Part shown: positions 17,439-26,027 of the stretch, one piece after another
How the letters are laid out: every line of letters starts with the position of its first letter
Numbering within the stretch: position 1 is the first letter of the stretch
Assembly (NCBI RefSeq): GCF_013389455.1
Contig: NZ_CP058278.1
Coordinates: forward strand, 868,001 to 932,000
Source of the DNA: Flavobacterium inviolabile
Lineage (GTDB): Bacteria; Bacteroidota; Bacteroidia; Flavobacteriales; Flavobacteriaceae
Reading direction: 5' to 3'
DNA: 64,000 bases
Program-made: the position numbers and the translations under genes
Notes under the pieces: generated by a model
What the model saw: only the letters and a program-made list of their open reading frames with translations
What the model was told of the DNA's origin: nothing
Database searches by the model: none

Positions 17439-17846
17439 ATGAAAAAAGACATCACAATCCCAAAAGTAGAAAACGTTTATGTAGCCGCTATTCAGGAGTG
17501 GAATGACGACTTTATGGAAAATTCCTGGTATGCCTATTTAATCAATGACGGTGAGGTAACTTTGGAAATGGCAATAGTTGTTTCCAAAGCATACGGGCTG
17601 ATCGATGGGGAAGAACGAAAAACAGGAACGTTTCGCCATGCTTTTAAGGAAGTATTGCCCAACTCGGCTGTAAAAATAGAATTGCTGGAAAACAATGTTT
17701 TGCAGCTCAACAATGAATTTATGCTTACCTTCTTTATTGGAGGTACACTTTACGATAAAAACTACGTTTTTAGAGCCAATACCATCGATAAAAGTGCATT
17801 AACGGAATTACCGGTGTTGACAAAACAAGGGATTTTAGGGAAGTAA
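17439..17846 (+). CDS. Conserved hypothetical protein
   Basis: A 135-residue soluble protein with no signal peptide. It is rich in beta-strand-forming segments (SWYAYLINDGEVTLEMAIVV, NEFMLTFFIGGTLYDKNYVF) and has an acidic, aromatic N-terminal third. I do not recognise a family. It sits directly after pheS but beyond a terminator. A -7-like TATCCTTG (one mismatch) ends two bases before the ATG, too close to be certain. Its link with pheS is positional only. Confidence 0.75.
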   Translation: MKKDITIPKVENVYVAAIQEWNDDFMENSWYAYLINDGEVTLEMAIVVSKAYGLIDGEERKTGTFRHAFKEVLPNSAVKIELLENNVLQLNNEFMLTFFIGGTLYDKNYVFRANTIDKSALTELPVLTKQGILGK

Positions 17847-17914
17847 ATTGTTTTTATAATTGGTCTGTTCAGGAAAATTTCACAACTTTATAGAAATTTT
17901 ACAGCACCATTATA

Positions 17915-20731
17915 ATGAAAAAGCACGCTTTACTTTTCCTCTTTTTACTACAAACGCTTACCACTTTTTCTCAGAAAAACGATTACGCACAGTATGTGAA
18001 TCCGTTTATAGGAACGGGCGGGCACGGACATTCCTTTCCCGGAGCAACTGTTCCGTTCGGAATGGTGCAGCTATCACCCGATACCCGTATTGACGGAAGC
18101 TGGGACGGCTGCGGCGGTTATCATTATTCCGATCCGGTGATCTACGGCTTTTCGCATACCCACCTTAACGGTACCGGAGTGTCCGATTTTGGCGACATCA
18201 TGCTGATGCCTACGATGGGCGAACCGGCTTTGGAAAACAAAGATTATGCGTCGGCATTTTCACATAAAAACGAAAAAGCAACTGCTGGTTTTTATGCCGT
18301 AAAATTAGATAAACACAACATCAATGTGAGCCTGACCGCTGCGACTAGAGTCGGTTTCCATGAATACACCTTCAATCAGGCCGGTAAAGCCAATGTTATC
18401 CTGGACCTGAACCACCGCGACAAACTGCTGATGGGTGATGTCCGGATCATCAACAGCCATACGGTTGAAGTTTTGCGAAGAAGCGAAGCCTGGGCGACAG
18501 ACCAATATGTTTTTGCGCGTATTGAATTCAGCCAGCCGATGCAGATCACCAAAGTCCGCAACAATGCCTTTGCTCCGGCAAAAATTACCGATACCTTTTT
18601 CGCCGGAAACCAACTGGCGATCAGCTTTAGTAAAGACGTTAAAAAAGGAGAGAAAATATTGGTAAAAGTGGCGCTTTCGCCCACAAGCTACGAAGGTGCT
18701 GCCAAAAACATGACGGCAGAAATTCCGGACTGGGATTTCGGGAAAGTAAAAAAACAGGCAGAACAGCTCTGGAATAAAGAACTGTCCCGGATTGAAATAA
18801 GTACTTCCGACAAGGAAAAACAAACCATTTTCTATACGGCATTGTACCACACGATGATGCAGCCCAACATTGCGATGGACGTGGACGGCATGTACCGCGG
18901 CCGTGACAATAAAATCCATAAAGCCGACGGCTTCGACTATTATACCGTTTTCTCCCTTTGGGATACCTTCCGCGGAGCGCATCCGTTGTATACCCTGATC
19001 GATAAAAAAAGAACCTCCGATTATATCAATACATTCCTGAAACAATATGAACAGGGCGGACGGCTGCCGGTTTGGGAACTTGCTTCCAATGAAACCGACT
19101 GTATGATCGGATACCATTCCGTTTCGGTAATTGCCGATGCGATGGCAAAAGGAATAAGCGGTTTTGATTACAACAAAGCCTTTGAAGCGGCAAAACACAG
19201 CGCGATGCTCGACCATTTAGGACTGGATGCCTACAAGAAAAACGGATTTATCAGTATAGATGACGAACACGAAAGCGTTTCCAAAACACTGGAATATGCT
19301 TATGACGACTGGTGTATTGCCCAAATGGCCATGCAGCTGAACAAACCGGATGACTACCGGTATTTTATGAAACGTTCCCAAAACTGGAAAAATATTTTTG
19401 ACAGCCAGACAGGATTTATGCGTCCGAAGAAAAATGGCGGCTGGGACAAACCGTTTGACCCGAGGGAAGTGAATAACAATTTTACCGAAGGCAATAGCTG
19501 GCAGTACTCCTTTTTTGTGCCTCAGGACATCAGCGGTATGATTGAAGCTTATGGCGGAAAAGAAAAATTTGAAGCCAAACTCGATGAAATGTTTACCGCT
19601 CCGTCAGCAACTACCGGAAGAGAACAGGCCGATATTACCGGGCTTATCGGGCAATACGCTCACGGAAACGAGCCGAGTCACCACATGGCCTATCTGTATA
19701 ACTACATTGGCAAACCGGAAAAGACACAGCAAAAAGTACACTACATCTTGGATGAATTTTATAAGAACACACCGGACGGACTGATCGGGAATGAAGACTG
19801 CGGACAAATGAGTGCGTGGTATGTGCTGAGCAGTATGGGAATTTATGCGGTAACACCGGGAATGCCTTTGTGGAGTACGACCAGGCCGTATTTTGACAAA
19901 ATCAAGATTAATTTTGAAGACGGAACGTCCAAAACAATTACGAAGGATACTCCGGCGGAAACATTAAAAAACATAGGACTAAACAAGGAAATTGTGGTGC
20001 TGAACTTAAATCCGAAAGATAAAATTGTTCCGGTTCCGGCAATTGAGGCAGAAGGTAAGGCCTTTAAAGACAAACTCACGATTGCCATAACCGCAGGCAG
20101 TAAAGACACTAAAATATATTATTCCGACAGTTCTAAGCCGGGTACAGGCTTTAGTGTTTATACAAAACCGTTTGTCATTGAAAAATCGGCGGTGATCAAA
20201 GCCTATGCAGAAATTAAAGGACAAAAAAGCAATATAGTGGCCGCTTCCTATTTTAAAAAAGACAACAATTGGACAGTAACGCTTACATCAAAATACAATC
20301 CGCAATACCATGCCGGCGGACCGGAAGGACTGATCGATGGGATTTTAGGAACTGAAAACTGGCGAAAAGGCGACTGGCAGGGATATCAGGGACAGGATTT
20401 TGAAGCGGTTATCGATCTGAAAAAACAAAGACCGGTTTCTGCAATAACCGCCCGTTTTCTGCAGGACAGCCGCGCCTGGATTGTAATGCCTGTTAAAGTG
20501 GAATTCTATTTATCGGACGATAATGTAAACTTTAAACTGGCGGCAACGGTTGAAAATACGTTAAATCCAAAAGTAACCGACAATACGATCATTCCTTTTA
20601 AAGCGAACACAAAACAGGCAAAAGCCCGCTATGTAAAAATCATCGCCTACAATTATGGTAAACTGCCGGAGTGGCATCAGGGAGCCGGAGGGGATGCCTA
20701 TATTTTTATTGATGAAATACAAATACAATAA
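17915..20731 (+). CDS. GH92 alpha-mannosidase with C-terminal chitobiase-like and F5/8C-like domains
   Basis: Exported calcium-dependent exo-alpha-mannosidase family protein of 938 residues; signal peptide MKKHALLFLFLLQTLTTFSQ. GH92 signatures appear in order: NPFIGTGGHGHSFPGATVPF, YGFSHTHLNGTGVSDFGDIM, FSLWDTFRGAHPLY, GNEPSHHMAYLYNY and GNEDCGQMSAWYVLSSMGIY. After the catalytic part (about residue 710), a chitobiase/beta-hexosaminidase C-terminal-like domain is followed, from about 785, by a discoidin (F5/8 type C)-like domain ending at residue 938. It would trim terminal mannose from N-glycans or mannans in the periplasm or at the cell surface. No SusC/SusD pair or other glycosidase is adjacent, so this is not a visible polysaccharide utilisation locus. 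Confidence 0.93.
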   Translation: MKKHALLFLFLLQTLTTFSQKNDYAQYVNPFIGTGGHGHSFPGATVPFGMVQLSPDTRIDGSWDGCGGYHYSDPVIYGFSHTHLNGTGVSDFGDIMLMPTMGEPALENKDYASAFSHKNEKATAGFYAVKLDKHNINVSLTAATRVGFHEYTFNQAGKANVILDLNHRDKLLMGDVRIINSHTVEVLRRSEAWATDQYVFARIEFSQPMQITKVRNNAFAPAKITDTFFAGNQLAISFSKDVKKGEKILVKVALSPTSYEGAAKNMTAEIPDWDFGKVKKQAEQLWNKELSRIEISTSDKEKQTIFYTALYHTMMQPNIAMDVDGMYRGRDNKIHKADGFDYYTVFSLWDTFRGAHPLYTLIDKKRTSDYINTFLKQYEQGGRLPVWELASNETDCMIGYHSVSVIADAMAKGISGFDYNKAFEAAKHSAMLDHLGLDAYKKNGFISIDDEHESVSKTLEYAYDDWCIAQMAMQLNKPDDYRYFMKRSQNWKNIFDSQTGFMRPKKNGGWDKPFDPREVNNNFTEGNSWQYSFFVPQDISGMIEAYGGKEKFEAKLDEMFTAPSATTGREQADITGLIGQYAHGNEPSHHMAYLYNYIGKPEKTQQKVHYILDEFYKNTPDGLIGNEDCGQMSAWYVLSSMGIYAVTPGMPLWSTTRPYFDKIKINFEDGTSKTITKDTPAETLKNIGLNKEIVVLNLNPKDKIVPVPAIEAEGKAFKDKLTIAITAGSKDTKIYYSDSSKPGTGFSVYTKPFVIEKSAVIKAYAEIKGQKSNIVAASYFKKDNNWTVTLTSKYNPQYHAGGPEGLIDGILGTENWRKGDWQGYQGQDFEAVIDLKKQRPVSAITARFLQDSRAWIVMPVKVEFYLSDDNVNFKLAATVENTLNPKVTDNTIIPFKANTKQAKARYVKIIAYNYGKLPEWHQGAGGDAYIFIDEIQIQ

Positions 20732-20750
20732 TCAGCCTTAGGGTAAAAGA

Positions 20751-20784
20751 AAAAAGCAAGTCCGTTTAAGACTTGCTTTTTTTT
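20751..20784. terminator. Bidirectional terminator between GH92 and TerC genes
   Basis: 12-bp stem AAAAAGCAAGTC / GACTTGCTTTTT with a 7-base loop, flanked by A and T runs; serves both convergent genes. Confidence 0.9.
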
Positions 20785-20792
20785 ATAGGCGG

Positions 20793-21770
20793 TTATTCTT
20801 TGACCGGGAATAAGAGCGATGCAATTACCGAAAGAATCAAAATACTGCCCACAATGAGCAGGGATACCGGTGACGATATGTGAAAGATCGGAGCGATAAG
20901 CATCTTGATACCGATAAAACTCAATATAATCGCTAATCCGTACTTCAAACGGCTAAACATATACATGAAGTTGGCTAAAAGAAAATAAAGCGCTCTAAGG
21001 CCTAAAATAGCGAATATGTTCGAAGTGTAAAGGATAAACGGATCGTTTGGCGCAATGGCAAAAATAGCCGGAATACTGTCCACGGCAAAAATCAGGTCGG
21101 TAAACTCAATAACAGCCACAACAACCAGTAAAGGCGTTGCCATTTTAATACCGTTTTTAACGGTAAAGAATTTATCGCCGTCATAGTTTTCGCTTACTTT
21201 AAAAAAGCGGTGTATCAGTCTTGCACCCGGACTTTTGGTAAAATCTTTATCACCGTCGTCACTGTCTTCTGCAAACCAGGATTTGATTCCCGCATAAATA
21301 AGGAAAATACCAAAAACGGTCAGGATAACATTAATTTTTGCCGCATGTCCGAAAAGGATCATTTCCGGTAAATACGTCATGTTGATCAGCTCCACACCGG
21401 TGAAGATAAAGATAGCACGGAAAACCAATGCCCCTATAATCCCCCAAAACAGTACTTTGTGATGCAGTTCTTTGGGAACATTAAAAAATCCGAAAACGAG
21501 TATGAACACAAAGAGGTTGTCCACCGAAAGCGCTTTTTCAATCCAGTATGCCGACTGGAACTGGGTAAACTGCTCCAATCCCATATAGTAATAAATGACC
21601 CCGCTGAATCCCATCGCCAGTGAAATCCATACGATGGACCATGCTAAAGCCTCTCTGTTAGAAACCACATGGCTGTTTTTGTTAAAAACGCCCAGGTCAA
21701 GTAAGAGCATTACAAGGATAATAATCGAAAAGGCGGTAAGAATTCCCGGATGGTTAATTAAGTGGTCCAT
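20793..21770 (-). CDS. TerC/Alx family integral membrane protein
   Basis: A 325-residue polytopic inner-membrane protein with about nine hydrophobic segments and the TerC core motifs: VLDLGVFNKNSHVV-like N-terminus, EKALSVDNLFVFILVFGFF, LFWGIIGALVFRAIFIFTG and EFTDLIFAVDSIPAIFAI. The two conserved acidic pairs (SVDN and AVDSIPA) are thought to bind metal; homologues export manganese or calcium, often to metalate exoenzymes. The link to tellurium in the name is historical. Monocistronic. Confidence 0.93.
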   Translation of the reverse strand: MDHLINHPGILTAFSIIILVMLLLDLGVFNKNSHVVSNREALAWSIVWISLAMGFSGVIYYYMGLEQFTQFQSAYWIEKALSVDNLFVFILVFGFFNVPKELHHKVLFWGIIGALVFRAIFIFTGVELINMTYLPEMILFGHAAKINVILTVFGIFLIYAGIKSWFAEDSDDGDKDFTKSPGARLIHRFFKVSENYDGDKFFTVKNGIKMATPLLVVVAVIEFTDLIFAVDSIPAIFAIAPNDPFILYTSNIFAILGLRALYFLLANFMYMFSRLKYGLAIILSFIGIKMLIAPIFHISSPVSLLIVGSILILSVIASLLFPVKE

Positions 21771-21897
21771 AATGTTGTCTTTAATTTTGTGCGAAAATAA
21801 AACTTCTTTTTTTTTCCAAGGGAAAAGAGTGTAAATATCTTGTAATCAGTATTTTATAGTGCTTTTTTGATGAGGCTGTCAAAAAAGTACAGCACAA

Positions 21898-21945
21898 AAA
21901 AAAAGAATTTAATACATTGTAATCCAGTGTTTTAAATTCTTTTTT
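21898..21945 (-). terminator. AT-rich hairpin, probable gpsA terminator
   Basis: A 14-bp perfect but AT-rich stem (AAAAAAGAATTTAA with TTAAATTCTTTTTT) around about 19 bases. On the minus strand the second arm runs into a long T stretch, downstream of the gpsA stop. A small GCTGT...ACAGC stem lies just beyond it at about 21875-21893. Confidence 0.6.
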
Positions 21946-21993
21946 GGGGTCCGGAAACGGTAAAATCTCCGGTAACGTGAAAAATGAAAAAAA

Positions 21994-22989
21994 TTAATCT
22001 AATTTTTCCGTTAGCTTTTTAAATACTTTTTTAGGCTCTTTTCCTTCATATAAAATGTCGTAAACCGCATCTATTATTGGGGTTTTGGCCTTATATTCCT
22101 CATTCAGCTTATACGCGCTTTTAGTGGCATAATAGCCTTCGGCTACCATGCTCATTTCCATCTGGGCAGATTTTACAGTATAGCCTTTCCCGATCATGTT
22201 CCCAAACATTCTGTTACGCGAGAAAACGGAATAACCGGTAACCAGCAAGTCACCCAGGTAAGCAGAATCGTTGATGTTGCGCTTCATTTTGTGAACCTTC
22301 TTGATGAATTTCTTCATCTCGCGGATAGCGTTGCTCATCAGTAACGCCTGGAAATTATCGCCATAGCCCAGACCATGTGCAATACCGGCAGCGATAGAAT
22401 AGATATTTTTAAGCATTGCGGCATATTCCGTACCGACAATATCATCAGAAATTTTAGTTTTGATATAATGGCTGTTCAGGTTTTTAGCCATTACTTTTGC
22501 CGTTTTGGTATCTCCGCAGGCAATCGTTAAATAGGAAAGACGCTCCAATGCCACTTCTTCTGCATGGCAGGGACCGGTAATAACACCAATATTATCATAA
22601 GGAATATCGTACACACTGTGAAAGTGTTCGCCAACAATTAAACTCGTTTCCGGTACGATACCTTTAATGGCCGAAAAAATAACTTTATCCTGCAGGCTAA
22701 CCGTTAGTTTTTCCAGTTCACCGCTCAAAAAAGCCGATGGAATGGCAAAAATCACATAATCGGCATAGGCAACCGCCTCGTTAATATCGTCTGTTAAGAT
22801 TAGTTTATTGGTATCGAATTCAACGGAACTCAAATAATTCGGATTGTGTCTGTTTTGTTTGATATGTTCAATAGCATAGGTACTTCTCATGTACCAGGCT
22901 ATTTCTGAAAGATTTACGCACAACATCTTTGCAATGGCCGTAGCCCAACTTCCCCCGCCTATTACTGCAAATTTCGGATTGTCACTCAT
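21994..22989 (-). CDS. gpsA: NAD(P)H-dependent glycerol-3-phosphate dehydrogenase
   Basis: Reduces dihydroxyacetone phosphate to sn-glycerol 3-phosphate, the backbone for phospholipids; cytoplasmic. In 331 residues: Rossmann loop VIGGGSWATAIAKML near the N-terminus, VIFAIPSAFL, ITGPCHAEEVALERLS, and the catalytic-lysine region TEYAAMLKNIYSIAAGIAHG. Three in-frame starts exist (23013 TTG, 22995 ATG, 22989 ATG). The first is inside the -7 box, and 22989 gives MSDNPKFAVIGGG, the usual spacing to the glycine loop; 22995 remains possible. Confidence 0.95.
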   Translation of the reverse strand: MSDNPKFAVIGGGSWATAIAKMLCVNLSEIAWYMRSTYAIEHIKQNRHNPNYLSSVEFDTNKLILTDDINEAVAYADYVIFAIPSAFLSGELEKLTVSLQDKVIFSAIKGIVPETSLIVGEHFHSVYDIPYDNIGVITGPCHAEEVALERLSYLTIACGDTKTAKVMAKNLNSHYIKTKISDDIVGTEYAAMLKNIYSIAAGIAHGLGYGDNFQALLMSNAIREMKKFIKKVHKMKRNINDSAYLGDLLVTGYSVFSRNRMFGNMIGKGYTVKSAQMEMSMVAEGYYATKSAYKLNEEYKAKTPIIDAVYDILYEGKEPKKVFKKLTEKLD

Positions 22990-23010
22990 TATCATTTTTG
23001 TTTGTGAATC

Positions 23011-23018
23011 CAAATGTA
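23011..23018 (-). promoter_or_regulatory. Promoter -7 box (TACATTTG) for gpsA
   Basis: Perfect TANNTTTG on the minus strand, 15-22 bases before the candidate ATG starts. Confidence 0.55.
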
Positions 23019-23102
23019 CTTAAAAACATAGGAACAACAAAGTATCGATTGTAAAGAAATCAGAACGGAAAGAGAAAGCTAAAAAAATCAAAACCAAAAA
23101 AG

Positions 23103-23117
23103 TGGCACGCAAATTGG
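23103..23117 (+). promoter_or_regulatory. Sigma-54-like promoter (TGGCACG-N4-TTGG)
   Basis: TGGCACG CAAA TTGG matches the -24/-12 RpoN consensus TGGCACG-N4-TTGC at all but the last base, with exact spacing. It would start transcription near 23129, 20 bases before the lipoprotein ATG. The region between it and the gpsA promoter is short (about 85 bases) and could hold an activator site. No vegetative -7 box competes with it. Confidence 0.55.
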
Positions 23118-23148
23118 ATATCGTTACTTAAATTAAAAAAGGAGACTT

Positions 23149-24030
23149 ATGAAAACGATAAAATTACTCTTAGCCCTGCTAATGATACCGCTCACATTTT
23201 CATCTTGTACAGTGGCAGAATATGGTGATGATTATGTAGATGACGGTGCGACTTTACCGCAGTTAATGCAGCGATATGAATTGTGGTATGTGGATTATGA
23301 AAGAACAACAGGCCCCGGTGATATTCCTTTTTTATCAAGAGCGTTTACCCTTTCGCTGGTAAACGGAACCCTGTTTGCAAACAATAACCTTGTGGGGATC
23401 GGTTCCACCGGAAACGGCTTTGGTATCAATGTGGGATATTATGATTTTTATCCGGGTGAAGTGCGTTTCTTTCACAACGTTTACGGACAGTATAACTTAG
23501 AGGTTACCCGTTTGAGTGCCAATGAAATCCGGCTGTACAACCGCAACCTGAATACATCCTATTATCTGGTAGGCTATCAGCGCAACAGCTTTGATTACAA
23601 CCGTTTGTTTTATGATAATATTACCTATTTCCTGCAGGAATATAAAGCCTGGGAAAAAGTATATACCAGTAACGTAGGGGCGCTGAACGATTTTGACCAC
23701 GAAAACTTCGTGCAGTTTTTATCCGGCGGCAATAACTTCCGTTCTTCACAGGATGCTCCCGGTACTCCGGTTAATAATATCTATTGGGATTTTACAGGGC
23801 TTTACGGGATTCAGCAAGTGCCCGGTAACCCGTATCAGAAAATTTTAACATTAGATTATGATTTCTGGGGCAATGAAGGCTTTAGATTGACCGTTATTAA
23901 TGACAGCAGGATTCGATTGTTTCACCAGGCATCCGGTACTACTTACGAATTTCAGGGAAGAGGATTTATTCAATACCTGAAAGAAGGCGGGATGAAGAGA
24001 GTGAAGCAGCAGGACCTCAAGTTAAGTTAA
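23149..24030 (+). CDS. Lipoprotein of unknown function, possibly RpoN-controlled
   Basis: A 293-residue probable lipoprotein. Its signal peptide (MKTIKLLLALLMIPLTFSSC) ends in a lipobox with Cys20, followed by an acidic linker. The mature part is rich in Tyr, Phe, Asn and Gly (GFGINVGYYDFYPGEVRFFH, YDNITYFLQEYKAWEKVY) and seems to hold two related halves, each with a (W/Y)xxDxxG-type turn. I do not recognise the family. The start is marked by GGAGA 8 bases before the ATG, a strong ribosome site unusual for this group, and by the sigma-54-like promoter upstream. Confidence 0.8.
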   Translation: MKTIKLLLALLMIPLTFSSCTVAEYGDDYVDDGATLPQLMQRYELWYVDYERTTGPGDIPFLSRAFTLSLVNGTLFANNNLVGIGSTGNGFGINVGYYDFYPGEVRFFHNVYGQYNLEVTRLSANEIRLYNRNLNTSYYLVGYQRNSFDYNRLFYDNITYFLQEYKAWEKVYTSNVGALNDFDHENFVQFLSGGNNFRSSQDAPGTPVNNIYWDFTGLYGIQQVPGNPYQKILTLDYDFWGNEGFRLTVINDSRIRLFHQASGTTYEFQGRGFIQYLKEGGMKRVKQQDLKLS

Positions 24031-24063
24031 TTAAAATAGTTACTATTTTTTGTTTTTGGTGAA

Positions 24064-24105
24064 GAAAGGCGCTCTGAATATAATTCAGGAGCGCCTTTCG
24101 TTTTT
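24064..24105 (+). terminator. Terminator after the lipoprotein gene
   Basis: Long hairpin: GAAAGGCGCTC (24064-24074) with 24089-24099, extended by TGAAT/ATTCA, followed by GTTTTT. The A-rich left flank is short, so it mainly serves the plus strand. Confidence 0.88.
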
Positions 24106-24126
24106 AAGTCGTGTTATAAAAAAGCT

Positions 24127-25287
24127 TTAGTAGCTCATTTCCACAATTTCGCGGACTTTATCTAAAGTAATGTTCTGGCGTTCTCCCATGGCTTTCCAAC
24201 CTCTCTGGTCAAAACGTTCCACAATAAAATCGGCTGTTTTTTTATAATCCGGGGTATAATTGGAAATCTTGGTTTCCATGCCCATTATATGGAAAAACTG
24301 AACTGTTTTTTCAATTGCCTGTAAGGCTTTTTCTTCAACGGTAGTACCGGTAACATTCCAGATGCGTTCGCCGTACTGTGCTAATTTTTCTTTTTTGGTT
24401 TCAAATAAGGCACGGTACAGATTCGGGCCAATGATGGCCAGTGTTCTGGCATGGTCAATTTCGTATAAAGCGGTTAACTCATGTCCGATCATGTGTGTAG
24501 CCCAGTCGGTTGGAACACCTTTCTGGATCAGACCGTTTAAAGCCATCGTACAGCTCCACATAAAATTGGAAGCCAGTTTGTAATCTGTCGGATTGTCCAC
24601 CACACCCGGACCAATTTCAATTAAAGTCTGAAGAATACCTTCGGCAATGCGGTCCTGTAAAAGCGCATCATGAGGATAGGTAAGGTATTGCTCCATCACG
24701 TGGGTATAGGCATCAATCACTCCGTTCTGCAATTGTCTTTTCGGTAAAGAAGCAATAACGGTAGGATCACAGATGGAAAATTTCGGAAACAGTGCCGAAC
24801 CGCCAAACGACAGTTTTTCCTGTGTTTCATTGATCGTGATAACGGCTCCGGAATTCATTTCGCTTCCTGTTGCCGGTAAGGTCAATACCGTTCCAAACGG
24901 CATGGCGTTTTCCTTGATTAAAAGTCTTTTGTGAAGAATTTCCATAGGATTGCCTTCGAAGTTAACGGCTGCCGAAATGAATTTAACACCGTCAATAACA
25001 GATCCGCCGCCAACAGCCAGAATAAAATCAAGCTTCTGCTCTTTAATAACCGCAACAGCTTTCATTAATGTTTCATAACGGGGATTTGGTTCAATACCTC
25101 CGAATTCTACAATTTCAAAACCGCTTAAAGCCGTTTTTACCTGATCGTAAACACCGTTTTTGAAAATGCTGCCACCACCGTAAGCCAGTAATATTTTACT
25201 GTTTTGCGGAACCAGCTGGGCTAATTTTTCGGTTTGTCCTTTTCCAAAGACTAAATTGGTAGGATTATATAGTTCAAAATTTAACAT
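24127..25287 (-). CDS. Iron-containing alcohol dehydrogenase (YqhD/BdhA-like)
   Basis: A 386-residue group III alcohol dehydrogenase that reduces aldehydes with NADPH (or NADH) using a divalent metal. Seen: Rossmann-like cofactor loop AVGGGSVIDGVKFISAAVNF, TLPATGSEMNSGAVI, and metal-site residues in the C-terminal half (NGVIDAYTHVMEQYL, WATHMIGHELTALYEIDHAR). Most similar in pattern to YqhD and butanol dehydrogenases. It sits alone behind its own -7 box. Physiological substrate unknown; aldehyde detoxification is a reasonable guess. Confidence 0.92.
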   Translation of the reverse strand: MLNFELYNPTNLVFGKGQTEKLAQLVPQNSKILLAYGGGSIFKNGVYDQVKTALSGFEIVEFGGIEPNPRYETLMKAVAVIKEQKLDFILAVGGGSVIDGVKFISAAVNFEGNPMEILHKRLLIKENAMPFGTVLTLPATGSEMNSGAVITINETQEKLSFGGSALFPKFSICDPTVIASLPKRQLQNGVIDAYTHVMEQYLTYPHDALLQDRIAEGILQTLIEIGPGVVDNPTDYKLASNFMWSCTMALNGLIQKGVPTDWATHMIGHELTALYEIDHARTLAIIGPNLYRALFETKKEKLAQYGERIWNVTGTTVEEKALQAIEKTVQFFHIMGMETKISNYTPDYKKTADFIVERFDQRGWKAMGERQNITLDKVREIVEMSY

Positions 25288-25316
25288 AGCGATTTTGATT
25301 TGAATTATTTACAGTT

Positions 25317-25324
25317 CAAATTTA
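25317..25324 (-). promoter_or_regulatory. Promoter -7 box (TAAATTTG) for the alcohol dehydrogenase
   Basis: Perfect TANNTTTG on the minus strand, 29 bases before the ATG at 25287. Confidence 0.5.
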
Positions 25325-25402
25325 GGGAAGATTATTCCAATCACTTTTAAAACTATGTTAATAGAAAATAAAAAAATAACGCTGATTGTCAGCGGGTAAA
25401 GG

Positions 25403-25984
25403 TTATTTTTTATAGAAAAGATTGTGGTCGATATACTCCCAAACCTTGCCGGGCAGCATGGGGGTAATGTTTTTTCCTTTTTTGATGTTCTCCCGGATAA
25501 AGGTAGAGGAAAGCTCAATGACCGGAGCACCGACTCTGTGGATTTTTGGGTGATTGATGAACTCGCCGGAAACAATTTCGGACGAAATTCTCGGATAAAC
25601 ATAAATGTTGTGATTGTTCAGGATCACTTCATAGTTTTTCCATTTGTGCAGCGAATTCAGATTGTCTTCACCCATAATCAGTGAAAATTCGTGCTGCGGA
25701 TATTTTTCCTGCAAATGTGCCAGCGTATTAACCGTATAATTGGGCTGGGAGAGCTTAAACTCAATGTCGGAAGGCTTTATTTTGGGATATTCGGATGTTG
25801 CTAAAAAGACCATTTGCAGCCGATGGTGATCGTCCAGTAAGGTGTTTTTCTTTTTGTGGGGATTGTGTGGTGTTACAATCATCCAGATCTGATCCATATC
25901 GGTATTTTCTGCCATGTGATTGGCAATAATCAGGTGGCCGATATGGATGGGGTTGAACGTTCCGAAATAAAGCCCTATTTTCAT
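25403..25984 (-). CDS. nadD: Nicotinate-nucleotide adenylyltransferase
   Basis: Transfers AMP from ATP to nicotinate mononucleotide, making deamido-NAD; cytoplasmic. The 193 residues show the nucleotidyltransferase loop GTFNPIHIGHLIIA (residues 8-21), MIVTPHNPHKKK, LIMGEDNLNSLHKW and the ATP-binding ISSTFIRENIKKG-like segment (here ELSSTFIRENIKKG). Third gene of the yicC-gmk-nadD run (43-base gap after gmk), an order common in Bacteroidota. Confidence 0.95.
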   Translation of the reverse strand: MKIGLYFGTFNPIHIGHLIIANHMAENTDMDQIWMIVTPHNPHKKKNTLLDDHHRLQMVFLATSEYPKIKPSDIEFKLSQPNYTVNTLAHLQEKYPQHEFSLIMGEDNLNSLHKWKNYEVILNNHNIYVYPRISSEIVSGEFINHPKIHRVGAPVIELSSTFIRENIKKGKNITPMLPGKVWEYIDHNLFYKK

Positions 25985-26027
25985 TTGCAGCGTTATTTTA
26001 TGAATGTATTCCGATAATAAAGGGAAA

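Noticed and set aside
18305..19216. 303-codon minus-strand open frame
   Set aside because: Antisense to the GH92 gene, which has clear domain signatures throughout; no promoter, start context or recognisable protein.
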